A DNA stretch of 64,000 nucleotides. Source: Thauera sp. 2A1 (GTDB lineage Bacteria > Pseudomonadota > Gammaproteobacteria > Burkholderiales > Rhodocyclaceae). Below, piece after piece: positions 46,475 to 58,136 of the stretch. The stretch's first letter is position 1; every line of letters begins with the position of its first letter. The stretch lies in assembly GCF_009469595.2 (NCBI RefSeq), contig NZ_SSXV01000014.1, positions 1 through 64,000 on the forward strand, read 5' to 3'. Below the pieces are notes generated by a model. The model ran no database searches. It saw only the letters and a list, made by a program, of their open reading frames with translations, and was not told the DNA's origin. Position numbers and translations under genes: made by a program.

Positions 46475-47898
46475 TGATCCGTTCGATCCTGTGCCGGGTC
46501 GCGGCGTGGCTGCTGATCGGCTTTTGCGCGAGCCCGGTGTTTGCATCCGCCGCTGCCAACCTTCCCGATTTCACTGCGCTGGTCGAACGGCAGGGGATCG
46601 CGGTCGTCAACATCGGCACCGCACAGTCGCGCGTCCGTTCACCGCAATTGCCGTTCCCCGGCCTGGACGAGTCGGATCCGATGTTCGATTTCTTCCGCAA
46701 GTTCGTGCCGCGGAATCCGGACACGCCGCAGTTTGGCCCCAACAACCAGTCCCTGGGTTCGGGTTTTATCGTCAGCCCTGACGGCTACATCCTGACCAAC
46801 GCGCACGTGGTGGACGAAGCCGAGGAGATCGTGGTGCGGCTCGCCGACAAGCGCGAATTCCGCGCCAAAGTGATTGGAGCCGATGCGCGCAGCGACGTCG
46901 CACTGATCAAGATCGAGGCGTCGGGGCTGCCCAAGGTGGCGCTGGGCGACCCCGACAAGCTCAAGGTGGGCGAATGGGTCATCGCCATCGGATCGCCCTT
47001 CGGTTTCGAGCAATCGGTCACCGCGGGCATCGTCAGCGCCAAGGGGCGCAGCCTGCCCGACGAGAACTTCGTGCCCTTCATCCAGACCGACGTGGCCATC
47101 AACCCCGGGAATTCGGGCGGCCCGCTGTTCAACCTAAAGGGCGAAGTCGTCGGCATGAACTCGCAGATCTACAGCCGCACCGGCGGCTTCATGGGCCTGT
47201 CGTTTGCCATCCCGATTGATGTCGCGATGGACGTCCAGCAGCAACTGCGGACCTTCGGCCGCGTTCAGCGCGGACGCATCGGCGTGGCGATCCAGGAGGT
47301 GACGCGGGACCTCGCCGAGGGCTTCGGCCTGCCGCGCGCGGCAGGCGCGCTGGTGAGCGCGGTGGAGCCCGACAGTCCGGCCGTCCGAGCGGGCATCGAT
47401 CAGGGCGACGTGATCGTCCGCTTCGATGGCAAGGTGGTCGACAAGTCCAGCGATCTTCCGCGCATCGTCGCGGCGGTGCGTCCGGGAGCAAAGGTCGCGG
47501 TGCAGGTCTATCGCAATGGCCAGCCGCGCGACGTCATCGTTGCCGTCGGCGAGTGGCACGACGGCAAATCGCAGCGTGCGCAAGGCGGCATGCCGAAGTC
47601 GCAGGCCGTGCCGAATCGCCTCGGCCTTGCGCTGGCCCCGCCCACGCCGGTGCAGCGGCGTGAGCGGGGCATCGATCAAGGGCTGGTGGTCGAGCGCTCG
47701 GTCGGCGCGGCGCTGCGCGCAGAAATTCGCGAAGGGGACCTCGTCCTGGCGATGGTGATCGCGGGCAAGCAGGTTCCGCTGAAATCGGTCGAGGAGTTCA
47801 ACCGTCAGGCTGCCAGCCTGAAGGAAGGGCAGCAGGTCACCTTGCTGGTGAAGCGGGGCGAGGCGACGTCCTACGTCAGCCTGCGCGCGGACAAGTAA
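46474..47898 (+). CDS. mucD: Periplasmic serine protease MucD (DegP family)
   Basis: A 474-residue HtrA protease. The signal peptide is about 25 residues (AAWLLIGFCASPVFASA); the catalytic triad is His111 (TNAHVVD), Asp141 (SDVALIKIE) and Ser214 (PGNSGGPLF), followed by two PDZ domains. The gene is part of the sigma-E operon, so it degrades misfolded envelope proteins under stress. It begins at the rseC stop (TGATG). The paralogue at 12020 shares the LPDE(G/N)-Y/F-VPFIQTDVAINPG core. Confidence 0.95.
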   Translation: MIRSILCRVAAWLLIGFCASPVFASAAANLPDFTALVERQGIAVVNIGTAQSRVRSPQLPFPGLDESDPMFDFFRKFVPRNPDTPQFGPNNQSLGSGFIVSPDGYILTNAHVVDEAEEIVVRLADKREFRAKVIGADARSDVALIKIEASGLPKVALGDPDKLKVGEWVIAIGSPFGFEQSVTAGIVSAKGRSLPDENFVPFIQTDVAINPGNSGGPLFNLKGEVVGMNSQIYSRTGGFMGLSFAIPIDVAMDVQQQLRTFGRVQRGRIGVAIQEVTRDLAEGFGLPRAAGALVSAVEPDSPAVRAGIDQGDVIVRFDGKVVDKSSDLPRIVAAVRPGAKVAVQVYRNGQPRDVIVAVGEWHDGKSQRAQGGMPKSQAVPNRLGLALAPPTPVQRRERGIDQGLVVERSVGAALRAEIREGDLVLAMVIAGKQVPLKSVEEFNRQAASLKEGQQVTLLVKRGEATSYVSLRADK

Positions 47899-47900
47899 GC

Positions 47901-48191
47901 ATGCATCCACTTTCCGCCGTGCCCGCCGACGTGCATCGCGAATTCACGGTGATGAGCCGCGAGTGGTGCCACCTGTGTCACGACCTGGTCGACGCCCTGC
48001 GACCGATCGCCGACGAGTTCGGCTGGCGTGTTGTGGTGGTCGATGTTGATCAGGATCCGGCGCTCGAGGCGCGCTGGAATGAACTCGTGCCGGTGCTGCT
48101 GCACGGCGAGACCGAAGTGTGCCACTACCACCTCGACGCCGCGGCGGTCCGTGCCTATTGCGCGGGTTTTCCGTTAGAATCCGAGGCTTGA
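47901..48191 (+). CDS. Glutaredoxin-like thioredoxin-fold protein (DUF836 type)
   Basis: A 96-residue protein starting two bases after mucD. It has a thioredoxin-like fold: [15 protein letters not shown] with a CXXC motif, [12 protein letters not shown] and the cis-Pro region [18 protein letters not shown]. Small glutaredoxin-like proteins of this type occur beside mucD and lepA in other betaproteobacteria. The redox partner is unknown. Confidence 0.85.
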   Translation: MHPLSAVPADVHREFTVMSREWCHLCHDLVDALRPIADEFGWRVVVVDVDQDPALEARWNELVPVLLHGETEVCHYHLDAAAVRAYCAGFPLESEA

Positions 48192-48211
48192 CGTCGCCAA
48201 CCAATCGAAAC

Positions 48212-48238
48212 CGGGTGCTGCAAGGCACCCGTTTTGTT
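48212..48238 (+). terminator. Terminator-like hairpin just before lepA
   Basis: CGGGTGC (48212-48218), a 6-base loop and GCACCCG (48225-48231), then TTTTGTT. It looks like a rho-independent terminator but ends only five bases before the lepA ATG, with no room for a promoter or ribosome site. It may act as an attenuator between the sigma-E operon and lepA or shape lepA translation. Confidence 0.6.
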
Positions 48239-48243
48239 ATCGC

Positions 48244-50040
<1,797 letters not shown>

Positions 50041-50069
50041 GCCTGCGCGGCGCGCACTGCGTCGCCCGT

Positions 50070-50097
50070 CGTCTTTCGTCTTTCGCCTCTCGTCTTT
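50070..50097. repeat. Heptanucleotide tandem repeat between lepA and lepB
   Basis: Four copies of the 7-base unit CGTCTTT stand in a row, the third degenerate (CGCCTCT). They lie in the gap between lepA and lepB. Such arrays can vary in length by slippage; a change here could alter spacing upstream of lepB. Confidence 0.75.
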
Positions 50098-50127
50098 CGC
50101 GATCCCTACCGTGTTACCGGAGTCCGC

Positions 50128-50916
50128 GTGAATTTTGCGTTAATCCTCTTCCTGTTGCTGGTCGCCACCGGTGTGCTGTGGGTCTACGACCATTTCGTCG
50201 CGCGCAAGCGTCGCGGGCCCGACGCGACGCCACCCTGGTGGGTGGAGTACGGCGCGAGCTTCTTCCCGGTCATCCTGATCGTGTTCGGCCTGCGTTCATT
50301 CGTCGTCGAGCCGTTCAAGATTCCGTCCGGCTCGATGATCCCGACGCTGCTGGTGGGCGACTTCATCCTCGTGAACAAATGGACTTACGGCATCCGCCTG
50401 CCGGTAATCAACAAGAAGATCATCGACGTGAACCAGCCCAAGCGCGGCGAGGTGATGGTGTTCCGTTATCCGGCCGATCCCTCGCTCGACTACATCAAGC
50501 GGATCGTCGGGCTGCCGGGCGATACGGTCGAATACTTCGACAAGCATCTGACGGTCAATGGCGAGGCGGTGCCGATCGTCGAATCGGGCACCTACCTGCA
50601 TCCGGACCGTCTCTACTATTCGCCCAGGTACAGCGAGAAGCTGGGTGAAGTCGAGCACTCAGTCCTGATCGAACGCGACGCGCCGGCCTTCGTACCCCAG
50701 GTGATGAATTTTCCGGGTCGCGAGAACTGCACCTATACTAATCGCGGCGTCCGTTGCAAGGTTCCGGCCGGCCATTACTTCGTGATGGGCGACAATCGTG
50801 ATGCCAGCAGCGACAGCCGCGTCTGGGGCTTCGTGCCGGATGAGAACATCGTCGGGCGCGCATTCTTCATCTGGTTCAACTTCAACGACATGAGGCGGAT
50901 CGGTGCTTTCCACTGA
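50128..50916 (+). CDS. lepB: Signal peptidase I
   Basis: A 262-residue inner-membrane protease that removes signal peptides. It has two N-terminal helices (residues 2-22 and about 50-66), nucleophile Ser in PSGSMIPTLLVGDF, general base Lys in DYIKRIVGLPGD, and box E (GDNRDASSDSR). It uses a GTG start. It is next to lepA in the order typical of Proteobacteria. The DUF4845 gene overlaps its 3' end by 14 bases. Confidence 0.96.
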   Translation: MNFALILFLLLVATGVLWVYDHFVARKRRGPDATPPWWVEYGASFFPVILIVFGLRSFVVEPFKIPSGSMIPTLLVGDFILVNKWTYGIRLPVINKKIIDVNQPKRGEVMVFRYPADPSLDYIKRIVGLPGDTVEYFDKHLTVNGEAVPIVESGTYLHPDRLYYSPRYSEKLGEVEHSVLIERDAPAFVPQVMNFPGRENCTYTNRGVRCKVPAGHYFVMGDNRDASSDSRVWGFVPDENIVGRAFFIWFNFNDMRRIGAFH

Positions 50917-51313
50917 CAGAACGTCCCGCGTGAAGGGGCAGGGCGGCGGCTTGAGCGCACGCTACCAGTCGGGCTTGAGCCTGATCAGCGTGGTGATCGT
51001 GGGTGGCCTGATCGCGTTCGCGATCCTGATCGGGTTCAGGACCGTGCCTGCCGTCAACGAGTACATGGCGATCGATCGGATCATCGGCGTGCTCGCGAAG
51101 GAGGGCGACAATGGCAAGCCGATCATCGAACTGCGCCGTGATTTCGATCGTCGCCGCGAGATCGACGACATCCGCAGTGTGAGCGGCGCCGATCTCGAGA
51201 TCTCCAAGGACGACAACCGCACGATCATCGGCGTCGAGTACGAGCGCAAGGTTCCAGTCGTCGCCAACGTCAGCCTTCTCATCGAATTCAATGCCTCGAG
51301 CCGGGGCCGCTGA
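50903..51313 (+). CDS. DUF4845 family membrane-anchored protein
   Basis: A 136-residue protein with one helix ([20 protein letters not shown]) preceded by a prepilin-like positively charged start, then a soluble domain ([50 protein letters not shown]). DUF4845 genes are regularly found between lepB and rnc in Beta- and Gammaproteobacteria; function is unknown. GTG start overlaps lepB. The gene end lies four bases before rnc. Confidence 0.85.
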   Translation: MLSTDRTSRVKGQGGGLSARYQSGLSLISVVIVGGLIAFAILIGFRTVPAVNEYMAIDRIIGVLAKEGDNGKPIIELRRDFDRRREIDDIRSVSGADLEISKDDNRTIIGVEYERKVPVVANVSLLIEFNASSRGR

Positions 51314-51317
51314 GCAG

Positions 51318-51998
51318 ATGTCGCTGGAACGCCTGCAGCGCGCGCTTGGCCATGAATTCAGGGATGTCGCGCTGCTCGAGCAGGCACTCACCCATCGCAG
51401 TTTCGGGCAGCCCAACAACGAGCGTCTCGAGTTTCTCGGCGACAGCATCCTCAATTGCATCACCGCGGTGGCGCTGTACAGCCGCTTCAGCGGGCTGCGC
51501 GAGGGCGAACTGTCGCGTGCGCGCGCCTCGCTGGTGCGCCAGGAGGCGTTGCACAGGCTCGCGCTCGATCTGGAGCTGGGCGACGAGCTGAGCCTCGGCG
51601 AGGGCGAACTGAAATCCGGCGGCGCGCGCCGGCCCTCCATCCTGGCCGACGCCCTGGAGGCGATTTTCGGCGCGATCTATCTCGACGCCGGATTCGAGGC
51701 GGTGAAAGCGGTGGTCGACAGGCTTTATGCGCCGCTGCTGGACGAAGTGGATCCGCGCAAGCCGGCGAAGGACCCGAAGACGGCGCTGCAGGAGTGGCTG
51801 CAGGGCCACCGCATTGCGCTGCCCGTGTACACGATGAGCCAGGTGCTGGGCGAGGCGCACGCGCAGGAATTCGAGGTGGCTTGCGAGATCCCAAAGCTGG
51901 GCATACGCACCTTCGGGCGGGGTGCCAGCCGGCGCGCGGCAGAACAACAGTCGGCCGAGCTGGCCCTCGCGGCCCTCGCGGAGTTGAAGAAGAAATGA
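51318..51998 (+). CDS. rnc: Ribonuclease III
   Basis: A 226-residue dsRNA endonuclease. The signature [13 protein letters not shown] holds catalytic acidic residues; a second acidic pair is in [16 protein letters not shown]; the dsRNA-binding domain runs from about residue 153 to the end ([30 protein letters not shown]). It processes rRNA precursors. An in-frame Met at 51291 would overlap the previous gene; the ATG at 51318 is preferred. It overlaps era by 4 bases. Confidence 0.96.
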   Translation: MSLERLQRALGHEFRDVALLEQALTHRSFGQPNNERLEFLGDSILNCITAVALYSRFSGLREGELSRARASLVRQEALHRLALDLELGDELSLGEGELKSGGARRPSILADALEAIFGAIYLDAGFEAVKAVVDRLYAPLLDEVDPRKPAKDPKTALQEWLQGHRIALPVYTMSQVLGEAHAQEFEVACEIPKLGIRTFGRGASRRAAEQQSAELALAALAELKKK

Positions 51999-52942
51999 GC
52001 GATATCGATCAGGACCAGGGCACACCCGAGGGCAACGACGCACACCAGACCGAGCAGCATCCTGGTTTCCGTACCGGCTTCGTCGCCATCGTCGGCCGCC
52101 CCAACGTCGGCAAGTCCACGCTGCTGAACCGGCTCATCGGGCAAAAGATCAGCATCGTCTCTAGCAAGGCGCAGACCACCCGCCACCGCGTGACCGGCAT
52201 CCTCACCAACGACGATGCGCAGTTCGTCTTCGTCGACACGCCGGGTTTCCAGACGCAGCACCGCAATGCGCTCAACCGCTCGATGAACCGCACCGTGTCA
52301 CAGGTGCTGGCGGACGTCGACCTGGTGTTCTTCGTCATCGAGGCCGGCCGCTTCGGCGAGGACGACCGCAAGGTGCTCGACGTCATTCCTGCCGATGCGC
52401 GCGTGGTACTGGTGATCAACAAGGTCGACCTGCTGAAGGACAAGACCCGCCTGCTGCCTTTCATCGACGAAGTGCGCGCGCTGCGCGATTTCGTCGAGAT
52501 CGTGCCGCTGTCGGCCGAGCGCGGGCGCAACGTCGAGGCGCTGGTCGCTACGGCGACGCCATTGCTGCCGCAAGGCGAGCCGATGTATGCGGAAGACGAG
52601 ATCACCGACCGCAGCGAACGCTTCCTGGCCGCCGAGTTCCTACGCGAGAAGCTGTTCCGCCTGCTCGGCGACGAGTTGCCTTATGGCATCGCGGTGGAGA
52701 TCGAGAAGTTCGAGACCGAAGGCAACCTGCGCCGCATCTTTGCTGCCGTCATCGTCGACAAGCCGGGCCACAAGGGCATCGTCATCGGCAAGGGCGGCGA
52801 GAAGTTGAAGCGCATCTCGTCCGAGGCGCGCGTCGAACTCGAGAGGCTGTTCGACGGCAAGGTCTATCTCGAGGTCTGGGTCAAGGTCAAGAGCGGCTGG
52901 ACGGACGACGAGCGCGCGCTGAAGAGCCTGGGCTACGAGTAA
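51995..52942 (+). CDS. era: GTPase Era
   Basis: A 315-residue GTPase for 30S ribosome maturation. G1 [10 protein letters not shown]3 DTPGF, G4 NKVD and the KH domain ([19 protein letters not shown]) are present. A polar extension of about 20 residues ([20 protein letters not shown]) precedes the G-domain. It overlaps rnc by 4 bases; the rnc-era-recO order is highly conserved. Confidence 0.97.
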   Translation: MSDIDQDQGTPEGNDAHQTEQHPGFRTGFVAIVGRPNVGKSTLLNRLIGQKISIVSSKAQTTRHRVTGILTNDDAQFVFVDTPGFQTQHRNALNRSMNRTVSQVLADVDLVFFVIEAGRFGEDDRKVLDVIPADARVVLVINKVDLLKDKTRLLPFIDEVRALRDFVEIVPLSAERGRNVEALVATATPLLPQGEPMYAEDEITDRSERFLAAEFLREKLFRLLGDELPYGIAVEIEKFETEGNLRRIFAAVIVDKPGHKGIVIGKGGEKLKRISSEARVELERLFDGKVYLEVWVKVKSGWTDDERALKSLGYE

Positions 52943-52995
52943 GCCCGGCACGCGCGCTCCATCAGCTATCCAGGGCCTCCAGGGAGAATCATCCC

Positions 52996-53739
52996 GTGGC
53001 TGCGAAACAGCGCATCGAACAGCAGCCGGCGTGGGTGCTGCACACGCTGCCCTGGCGCGAGACCAGCCTCATCGTCGAGGTGCTGTCACGCGACCACGGA
53101 CGCGTCGCGCTGGCGGCCAAGGGCGCACGACGCCCCCATTCGGTGCTGCGTGGCGTGCTGATGGCGTTTCAGCCGCTGTTCGTCGATTGGTCGGGTGGCG
53201 GTGAAGTCAAGACCTTGATCCGTGCCGAGTGGCAGGGCGGCCAGCCGCTACTGACTGGCCGTGCGTTGATCTGCGGCTACTATCTCAACGAATTGCTGAT
53301 ACGCCTTACCGCGCGCGAGGACGCGCATCCGCTGCTCTTCGACGCCTATGCGGCGGCCATTGCCGCGCTGGGCCGTGGCGACAGCATCCCGCCGGTGCTG
53401 CGCCGCTTCGAACTCGCCCTGCTGCAGGAACTGGGCTACGGCCTGGGGCTCGATGCGGAGGGCGACACCGGCGTGCCGGTGCGGCCCGAGCAGCGCTACA
53501 TTTACGTCTTTGAACGCGGGCCGGTCGCCGTCGACGCGCTGGCCGTCGAGGATGGCGGCGCCTGGGGCGACCAGCCGCCGGTGCGCGGCCAGGTGCTGCT
53601 CGATATGGCGGCCGGCGATTTCTCGCGCGCGGAGACGCAGGCGCAGTCCAAGCTGCTGCTGCGCGCACTGATCAACCACTACCTGGGCGGCCAGCCGCTG
53701 CAGTCGCGCCGGGTCCTTAAGGAGATTGCGGAACTGTGA
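52996..53739 (+). CDS. recO: DNA repair protein RecO
   Basis: A 247-residue protein with the N-terminal OB fold ([20 protein letters not shown], then [14 protein letters not shown]) and helical C-terminal part. It loads RecA on SSB-coated single-stranded DNA in the RecFOR pathway. GTG start with AGGGAGA ribosome site. It overlaps pdxJ by 4 bases (GTGA). No zinc-binding Cys cluster is seen, as in E. coli RecO. Confidence 0.95.
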   Translation: MAAKQRIEQQPAWVLHTLPWRETSLIVEVLSRDHGRVALAAKGARRPHSVLRGVLMAFQPLFVDWSGGGEVKTLIRAEWQGGQPLLTGRALICGYYLNELLIRLTAREDAHPLLFDAYAAAIAALGRGDSIPPVLRRFELALLQELGYGLGLDAEGDTGVPVRPEQRYIYVFERGPVAVDALAVEDGGAWGDQPPVRGQVLLDMAAGDFSRAETQAQSKLLLRALINHYLGGQPLQSRRVLKEIAEL

Positions 53740-54491
53740 TCGAACTCGGCGTCAATATCGACCACGTCGCCACGCTGCGCCAGGCGCGCCGCACCTGGGA
53801 GCCGGACCCGGTCTGGGCCGCGGTGGAAGCGCACCTCGGCGGGGCGGACGGCATCACCGTGCATCTGCGCGAGGATCGCCGCCACATCAACGACGACGAC
53901 GTGCGCAAGCTGCGCGAACTCACCCAGGTCAAGCTCAACCTCGAGATGGCCGCCACCGACGAAATGGTCGGCATCGCCTGCCGCCTGAAGCCCGAGATGG
54001 CGATGCTGGTGCCCGAGGGCCGGCATGAGGTGACGACCGAGGGCGGCCTGGACATCGTCGGCCAGGAAGCACGGCTCAAGGACGTCATCGCAAGGCTCGC
54101 CGATGCAGGCATCGTCACCAGCGTATTCATCGACGCCGAGATCCCGCAGATCGAGGCCGCGGCGCGCATCGGGGCGCGCGTGTGCGAGATCCACACTGGC
54201 CCCTATGCGCACGCCTTCCATGGCGCCGGCCGCGATGCCGAAGCGCCGACGGTGCTCGCCGAACTGGCAAAAGTGAAGGCGGCGGGCGAGACGGCGCGAG
54301 GTCTCGGCATGCGCTTCAACGCGGGCCACGCGCTCAACTACTACAACGTGCAGCCCATCGCGCGGCTGCCCGGCGTGCGTGAGCTGCACATCGGCCACGC
54401 CATCGTCAGCCGCTCGGTCTTCGTCGGCCTGCGCGAGGCGGTGGCAGAAATGAAGCGGCTGATGCGCGAAGCCGCCACGCCGTCGGCCTGA
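53736..54491 (+). CDS. pdxJ: Pyridoxine 5'-phosphate synthase
   Basis: A 251-residue TIM-barrel enzyme that joins 3-amino-2-oxopropyl phosphate and deoxyxylulose 5-phosphate in vitamin B6 synthesis. Motifs [41 protein letters not shown], and [13 protein letters not shown] are diagnostic. GTG start overlaps the recO stop. acpS follows after 16 bases. Confidence 0.97.
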   Translation: MIELGVNIDHVATLRQARRTWEPDPVWAAVEAHLGGADGITVHLREDRRHINDDDVRKLRELTQVKLNLEMAATDEMVGIACRLKPEMAMLVPEGRHEVTTEGGLDIVGQEARLKDVIARLADAGIVTSVFIDAEIPQIEAAARIGARVCEIHTGPYAHAFHGAGRDAEAPTVLAELAKVKAAGETARGLGMRFNAGHALNYYNVQPIARLPGVRELHIGHAIVSRSVFVGLREAVAEMKRLMREAATPSA

Positions 54492-54507
54492 TCTGCACGC
54501 GCAGGCC

Positions 54508-54897
54508 ATGATCCACGGCATCGGCACCGACATCGTCCGCATCGAGCGCGTGCGCCGCGCGCTCGAGCGCCACGGCGAAGGCTTTGCGCTGCGCATCCTC
54601 GCCGAGTCGGAAGTCGAGGCCTGGCGCACCAGCCGCGACCCTGCACGCCTGCTCGCCAAGCGCTTCGCCGCCAAGGAAGCCTTCGGCAAGGCGCTCGGCA
54701 CCGGCGTCGCGGTACCGGCGACGCTGCATGCGGTGGCGGTCGGGCACGATGAGGTCGGAAAGCCGCACTACTGGTATGGCGACGGGCTCGCGGCCTACAT
54801 GGCGGAGCGGGGGCTCGGCGCCCACCTCAGCCTGACCGACGAAGACGATTACGTGGTCGCCTTCGCGGTGATCGAGAGACAGCAGCCGGCCCTGTAG
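54508..54897 (+). CDS. acpS: Holo-acyl carrier protein synthase
   Basis: A 129-residue enzyme that transfers 4'-phosphopantetheine from CoA to ACP Ser37. Motifs GIGTDIVRIERV and AKRFAAKEAFGKALGTG hold the Mg-binding residues; HLSLTDEDDYVVAFAVIE closes the fold. The stop codon TAG lies within the left arm of a REP-like element (54894), which therefore supplies the natural end of the reading frame. Confidence 0.96.
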   Translation: MIHGIGTDIVRIERVRRALERHGEGFALRILAESEVEAWRTSRDPARLLAKRFAAKEAFGKALGTGVAVPATLHAVAVGHDEVGKPHYWYGDGLAAYMAERGLGAHLSLTDEDDYVVAFAVIERQQPAL

Positions 54898-54950
54898 GAG
54901 CGGACCTGGCCGCGATCCGCCAACAGAATCGTGGCCAGGTGCGCTTCCAC
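54894..54950. repeat. REP-like palindromic element, copy C, overlapping the acpS stop
   Basis: Arms 54894-54916 and 54928-54950 (23 bases, four mismatches). The left arm GTAGGAGCGGACCTGGCCGC plus GAT matches copies A and B. Its TAG provides the acpS stop codon. The right end runs to 21 bases before the nagZ start. Confidence 0.75.
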
Positions 54951-54971
54951 CCCCTTGGTTTCGTCCATTCC

Positions 54972-56117
54972 ATGAATAGCCCCATCCTCCGCCCCCGCGG
55001 CCCCGTCATGATCGACGTGGCCTGCACCGAACTCACCGACGACGAGCGCCAGCGCCTGCTCGACCCGCTCGTCGGCGGCGTGATCCTGTTCGCGCGCAAC
55101 TTCCGCGACTCCGAACAGCTCGTCGCGCTCACCTGTGACATTCGCGCGCTGCGCGACCCGGCGCTGATCATCGCCGTGGACCATGAAGGGGGCAGAGTGC
55201 AGCGCTTCCGCAGCGACGGCTTCACCCGCCTGCCGGCCATGCGCAGCCTCGGCGTGCTGTGGGAGCGAGACCACCTCGGCGCGCTCGACGTAGCCCGCGC
55301 CACCGGCTACGTCCTCGCCGCCGAGCTGCTCGCCCACGGCGTCGACCTCAGCTTCACGCCGGTGCTCGACCTCGACTATGGCGTCAGCCGCGCCATCGGC
55401 AACCGCGCCTTCCACCGCGACCCGGCGGCCGTCGCCGCGCTTGCCCAGGCGCTCACCGCCGGCATGGCGGAAGCCGGCATGGGCTGCGTCGGCAAGCACT
55501 TCCCCGGCCACGGCTACGTCGAGGCCGATTCGCACCACGACGTGCCCGTCGACGAGCGCGACTTCGACACCCTCTGGGCCGAAGACATCGCCCCCTACCG
55601 CCACCGCCTCGGCCGCCAGCTCGCCGGCGTGATGCCCGCCCACGTCATCTACCCCAACGCCGACCCCAGCCCCGAACCCATGCCCGCCGGCTTCTCGCCG
55701 TTCTGGCTCAAGACTGTGCTGCGCGAGCGCCTCGGCTTCAAGGGCGTGATCTTCAGCGACGACCTCAACATGGAAGGCGCGCGCGTCGCCGGCGACATCG
55801 TCGGCCGCGCCAAGGCGGCCTACGCCGCCGGCTGCGACATGCTGCTGGTGTGCAACCGCCCCGATCTCGCCGAGGAACTGCTCAATCGCTGGGCGCCGGC
55901 TCCCGACCCCGAAAACCTCGCACGCCTGGCCGCGATCGTACCGCCGGCCTCGCGACCTGCCTGGCTGGCCGACCCTTTCGCGCTGGAACTTCATCCTGCT
56001 TACGTCCAGGCGCGCGAGCGGGTCATGGCCATCCCCGAAGACACGAGCAACGTGCCGACCATGACCGCATCTACGATCGGCCAGCAACGCACCGAAGTGC
56101 TGCGCAAGGACGGATAA
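54972..56117 (+). CDS. nagZ: Beta-N-acetylhexosaminidase NagZ
   Basis: A 381-residue family GH3 enzyme that removes N-acetylglucosamine from cell-wall muropeptides in recycling. Typical signatures: AVDHEGGRVQRFR, GKHFPGHGYVEADSHHDVP (loop with catalytic His), and nucleophile Asp in VIFSDDLNMEGA. No signal peptide, as expected for a cytosolic enzyme. A GTG at 54939 would extend it, but lies in the repeat; ATG at 54972 is preferred. Confidence 0.95.
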   Translation: MNSPILRPRGPVMIDVACTELTDDERQRLLDPLVGGVILFARNFRDSEQLVALTCDIRALRDPALIIAVDHEGGRVQRFRSDGFTRLPAMRSLGVLWERDHLGALDVARATGYVLAAELLAHGVDLSFTPVLDLDYGVSRAIGNRAFHRDPAAVAALAQALTAGMAEAGMGCVGKHFPGHGYVEADSHHDVPVDERDFDTLWAEDIAPYRHRLGRQLAGVMPAHVIYPNADPSPEPMPAGFSPFWLKTVLRERLGFKGVIFSDDLNMEGARVAGDIVGRAKAAYAAGCDMLLVCNRPDLAEELLNRWAPAPDPENLARLAAIVPPASRPAWLADPFALELHPAYVQARERVMAIPEDTSNVPTMTASTIGQQRTEVLRKDG

Positions 56118-56294
56118 TCCCGCGGATCGACAACGCGGCGATCACGAACCAAGCTGGGTTGCGTGCGGGGTGTTCGTGGCGCAGGCGAGGACTGTCTGAG
56201 TGAGCGCAGCGAACGAGTTCCGCAGCCTGCAGAACGAATGCCCCGTGCGCAATCCAACGCACCGACGGTTTTCAGAAGCCGCCCAGCACCGACC

Positions 56295-58112
56295 ATGACC
56301 GATCCGACGCCCACCTCCGCCTTCGACGCCAAGGCCTTCCTCCGTACCCTCACCGAGGAGCCCGGCGTCTATCGCATGATCGGCGCCGAGGACAAGGTCC
56401 TCTACGTCGGCAAGGCCAAGAACCTCAAGCGCCGCGTCTCCAGCTACTTCCAGAAGACGCTCTCCAGCCCGCGCATCGCCATGATGGTCGCGCAGATCCG
56501 GCGCGTCGACATCACCGCCACCCGCTCCGAGGCCGAGGCCCTGATCCTCGAGAACAACCTCATCAAGAGCCTCGCGCCGCGCTACAACATCCTCTTCCGC
56601 GACGACAAGACATACCCCTACTTCGAACTCTCGGGCGACGAATTCCCGCGCCTTGCCTACCATCGCGGCGCCTTCACCAAGGGCGCGCGCTACTTCGGCC
56701 CCTTCCCCAACGCCTGGGCGGTGCGCGAAAGCATCCACCTGCTGCAGAAAACCTTCCAACTGCGCACCTGCGAGAACACGGTTTTCCAGAACCGCTCGCG
56801 CCCCTGCCTGCTGCAACAGATCAAGCGCTGCACCGGCCCCTGCGTCGGCCTCATCGACAAGGACGACTACGCCGCCGACGTCAAGCTCGCCGCGCGCTTC
56901 CTCGACGGCCAGGCCAGCGAAGTCATCGACGACCTCACCGCCCGGATGCAGGACGCCGCCGAGCGCCTCGCCTTCGAGGAAGCGGCTGCCTGCCGCGACC
57001 AGGTGCGCGTGCTGCAGGCCGTGCTGCACAAGCAGTTCGTCGACAGCCGCAAGGACGAGGACGTCGACATCCTTGCCGCGGTCGAGGAGGGCGGGCTCAC
57101 CTGCGTCAACATCGCCATGGTGCGCGGCGGCCGCCACCTCGGCGACCGGCCGCAGTTCCCCAGCGGCGCTGCGGTGTCCGGCGCCGAGGACAGCCTGCTC
57201 GCCTTCGTCGAACAGCACTACAGCCAGCACCCCATCCCGGCGCGCATCCTGGTGAACCTCGCCCCCGAGCCGCTGCGCGACACCCTGGCCGAGATCGCCG
57301 ACCCACCTCCGGGCGTCGTGCAACCCCGCTTCGCCGCGGAAAAGGCCTGGATGGAGATGGCCGAGAAGAACGCGCGGCTCGCCATCCAGACCCGCGCGCG
57401 CGACACCGGCCGGCTCGAGGCGCGGCTCGACGCGCTGCGCGAGGCGCTCAATCTCGAGGAAGCGCCGCAGCGCATCGAATGCTTCGACATCAGCCACACC
57501 ATGGGCGAAGCCACCGTGGCCTCCTGCGTGGTGTGCGAGGCAGGCGCGATGAAGAACTCCGAATACCGCCGCTACAACATCACCGGCATCACCCCGGGCG
57601 ACGACTTCGCGGCGATGCGCCAGGCGCTGGAGCGCCGCTACGGCAAGGTGGCGGCGGGCGAGGGCGTGTGCCCCGACCTGATCCTGATCGACGGCGGCAA
57701 GGGCCAGGTCAGCGCGGCGCGGGAGATCCTCGCCGAAGTCGGACTCGAATCGGTGAATATGGTCGGCGTGGCCAAGGGCGAAGGGCGCAAGGCGGGGCTG
57801 GAGACGCTGATCTTCCCGGACGGCCGCGAAGGCCTGGCACTGGGCGGCGAATCTGCCGCGCTGCACCTGATCGTCGAAATCCGTGACGAGGCGCACCGCT
57901 TCGCCATCACCGGCCATCGCGCCAAGCGCGGCAAGGCGCGTGTCGGCTCGAAGCTCGAAGACATCCCGGGCGTCGGCCCGTCGCGGCGGCGCAACCTGCT
58001 CGCAGCGTTCGGTGGCCTGGACGGGGTGCGCAACGCCACCGTCGAGGATCTTTGCCGGGTGGATGGCATCAACCGCAAGCTGGCCGAGCAGATCCACGCC
58101 GCCTTGCACTGA
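56295..58112 (+). CDS. uvrC: Excinuclease ABC subunit C
   Basis: A 605-residue nuclease of nucleotide excision repair. The GIY-YIG domain (GVYRMIGAEDKVLYVGKAKN) makes the 3' cut; a UVR domain follows (about 200-240, EAAACRDQVRVLQ), the Cys region (CLLQQIKRCTGPCVG), an RNase H-like domain (CFDISHTMGEA, LILIDGGKGQVS) for the 5' cut and C-terminal HhH motifs. The frame extends upstream to 56163, but the typical start is at MTDPTPTSAFD. Confidence 0.96.
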   Translation: MTDPTPTSAFDAKAFLRTLTEEPGVYRMIGAEDKVLYVGKAKNLKRRVSSYFQKTLSSPRIAMMVAQIRRVDITATRSEAEALILENNLIKSLAPRYNILFRDDKTYPYFELSGDEFPRLAYHRGAFTKGARYFGPFPNAWAVRESIHLLQKTFQLRTCENTVFQNRSRPCLLQQIKRCTGPCVGLIDKDDYAADVKLAARFLDGQASEVIDDLTARMQDAAERLAFEEAAACRDQVRVLQAVLHKQFVDSRKDEDVDILAAVEEGGLTCVNIAMVRGGRHLGDRPQFPSGAAVSGAEDSLLAFVEQHYSQHPIPARILVNLAPEPLRDTLAEIADPPPGVVQPRFAAEKAWMEMAEKNARLAIQTRARDTGRLEARLDALREALNLEEAPQRIECFDISHTMGEATVASCVVCEAGAMKNSEYRRYNITGITPGDDFAAMRQALERRYGKVAAGEGVCPDLILIDGGKGQVSAAREILAEVGLESVNMVGVAKGEGRKAGLETLIFPDGREGLALGGESAALHLIVEIRDEAHRFAITGHRAKRGKARVGSKLEDIPGVGPSRRRNLLAAFGGLDGVRNATVEDLCRVDGINRKLAEQIHAALH

Positions 58113-58136
58113 ACGGCGCCCGGGAGGGGCGCAGCC

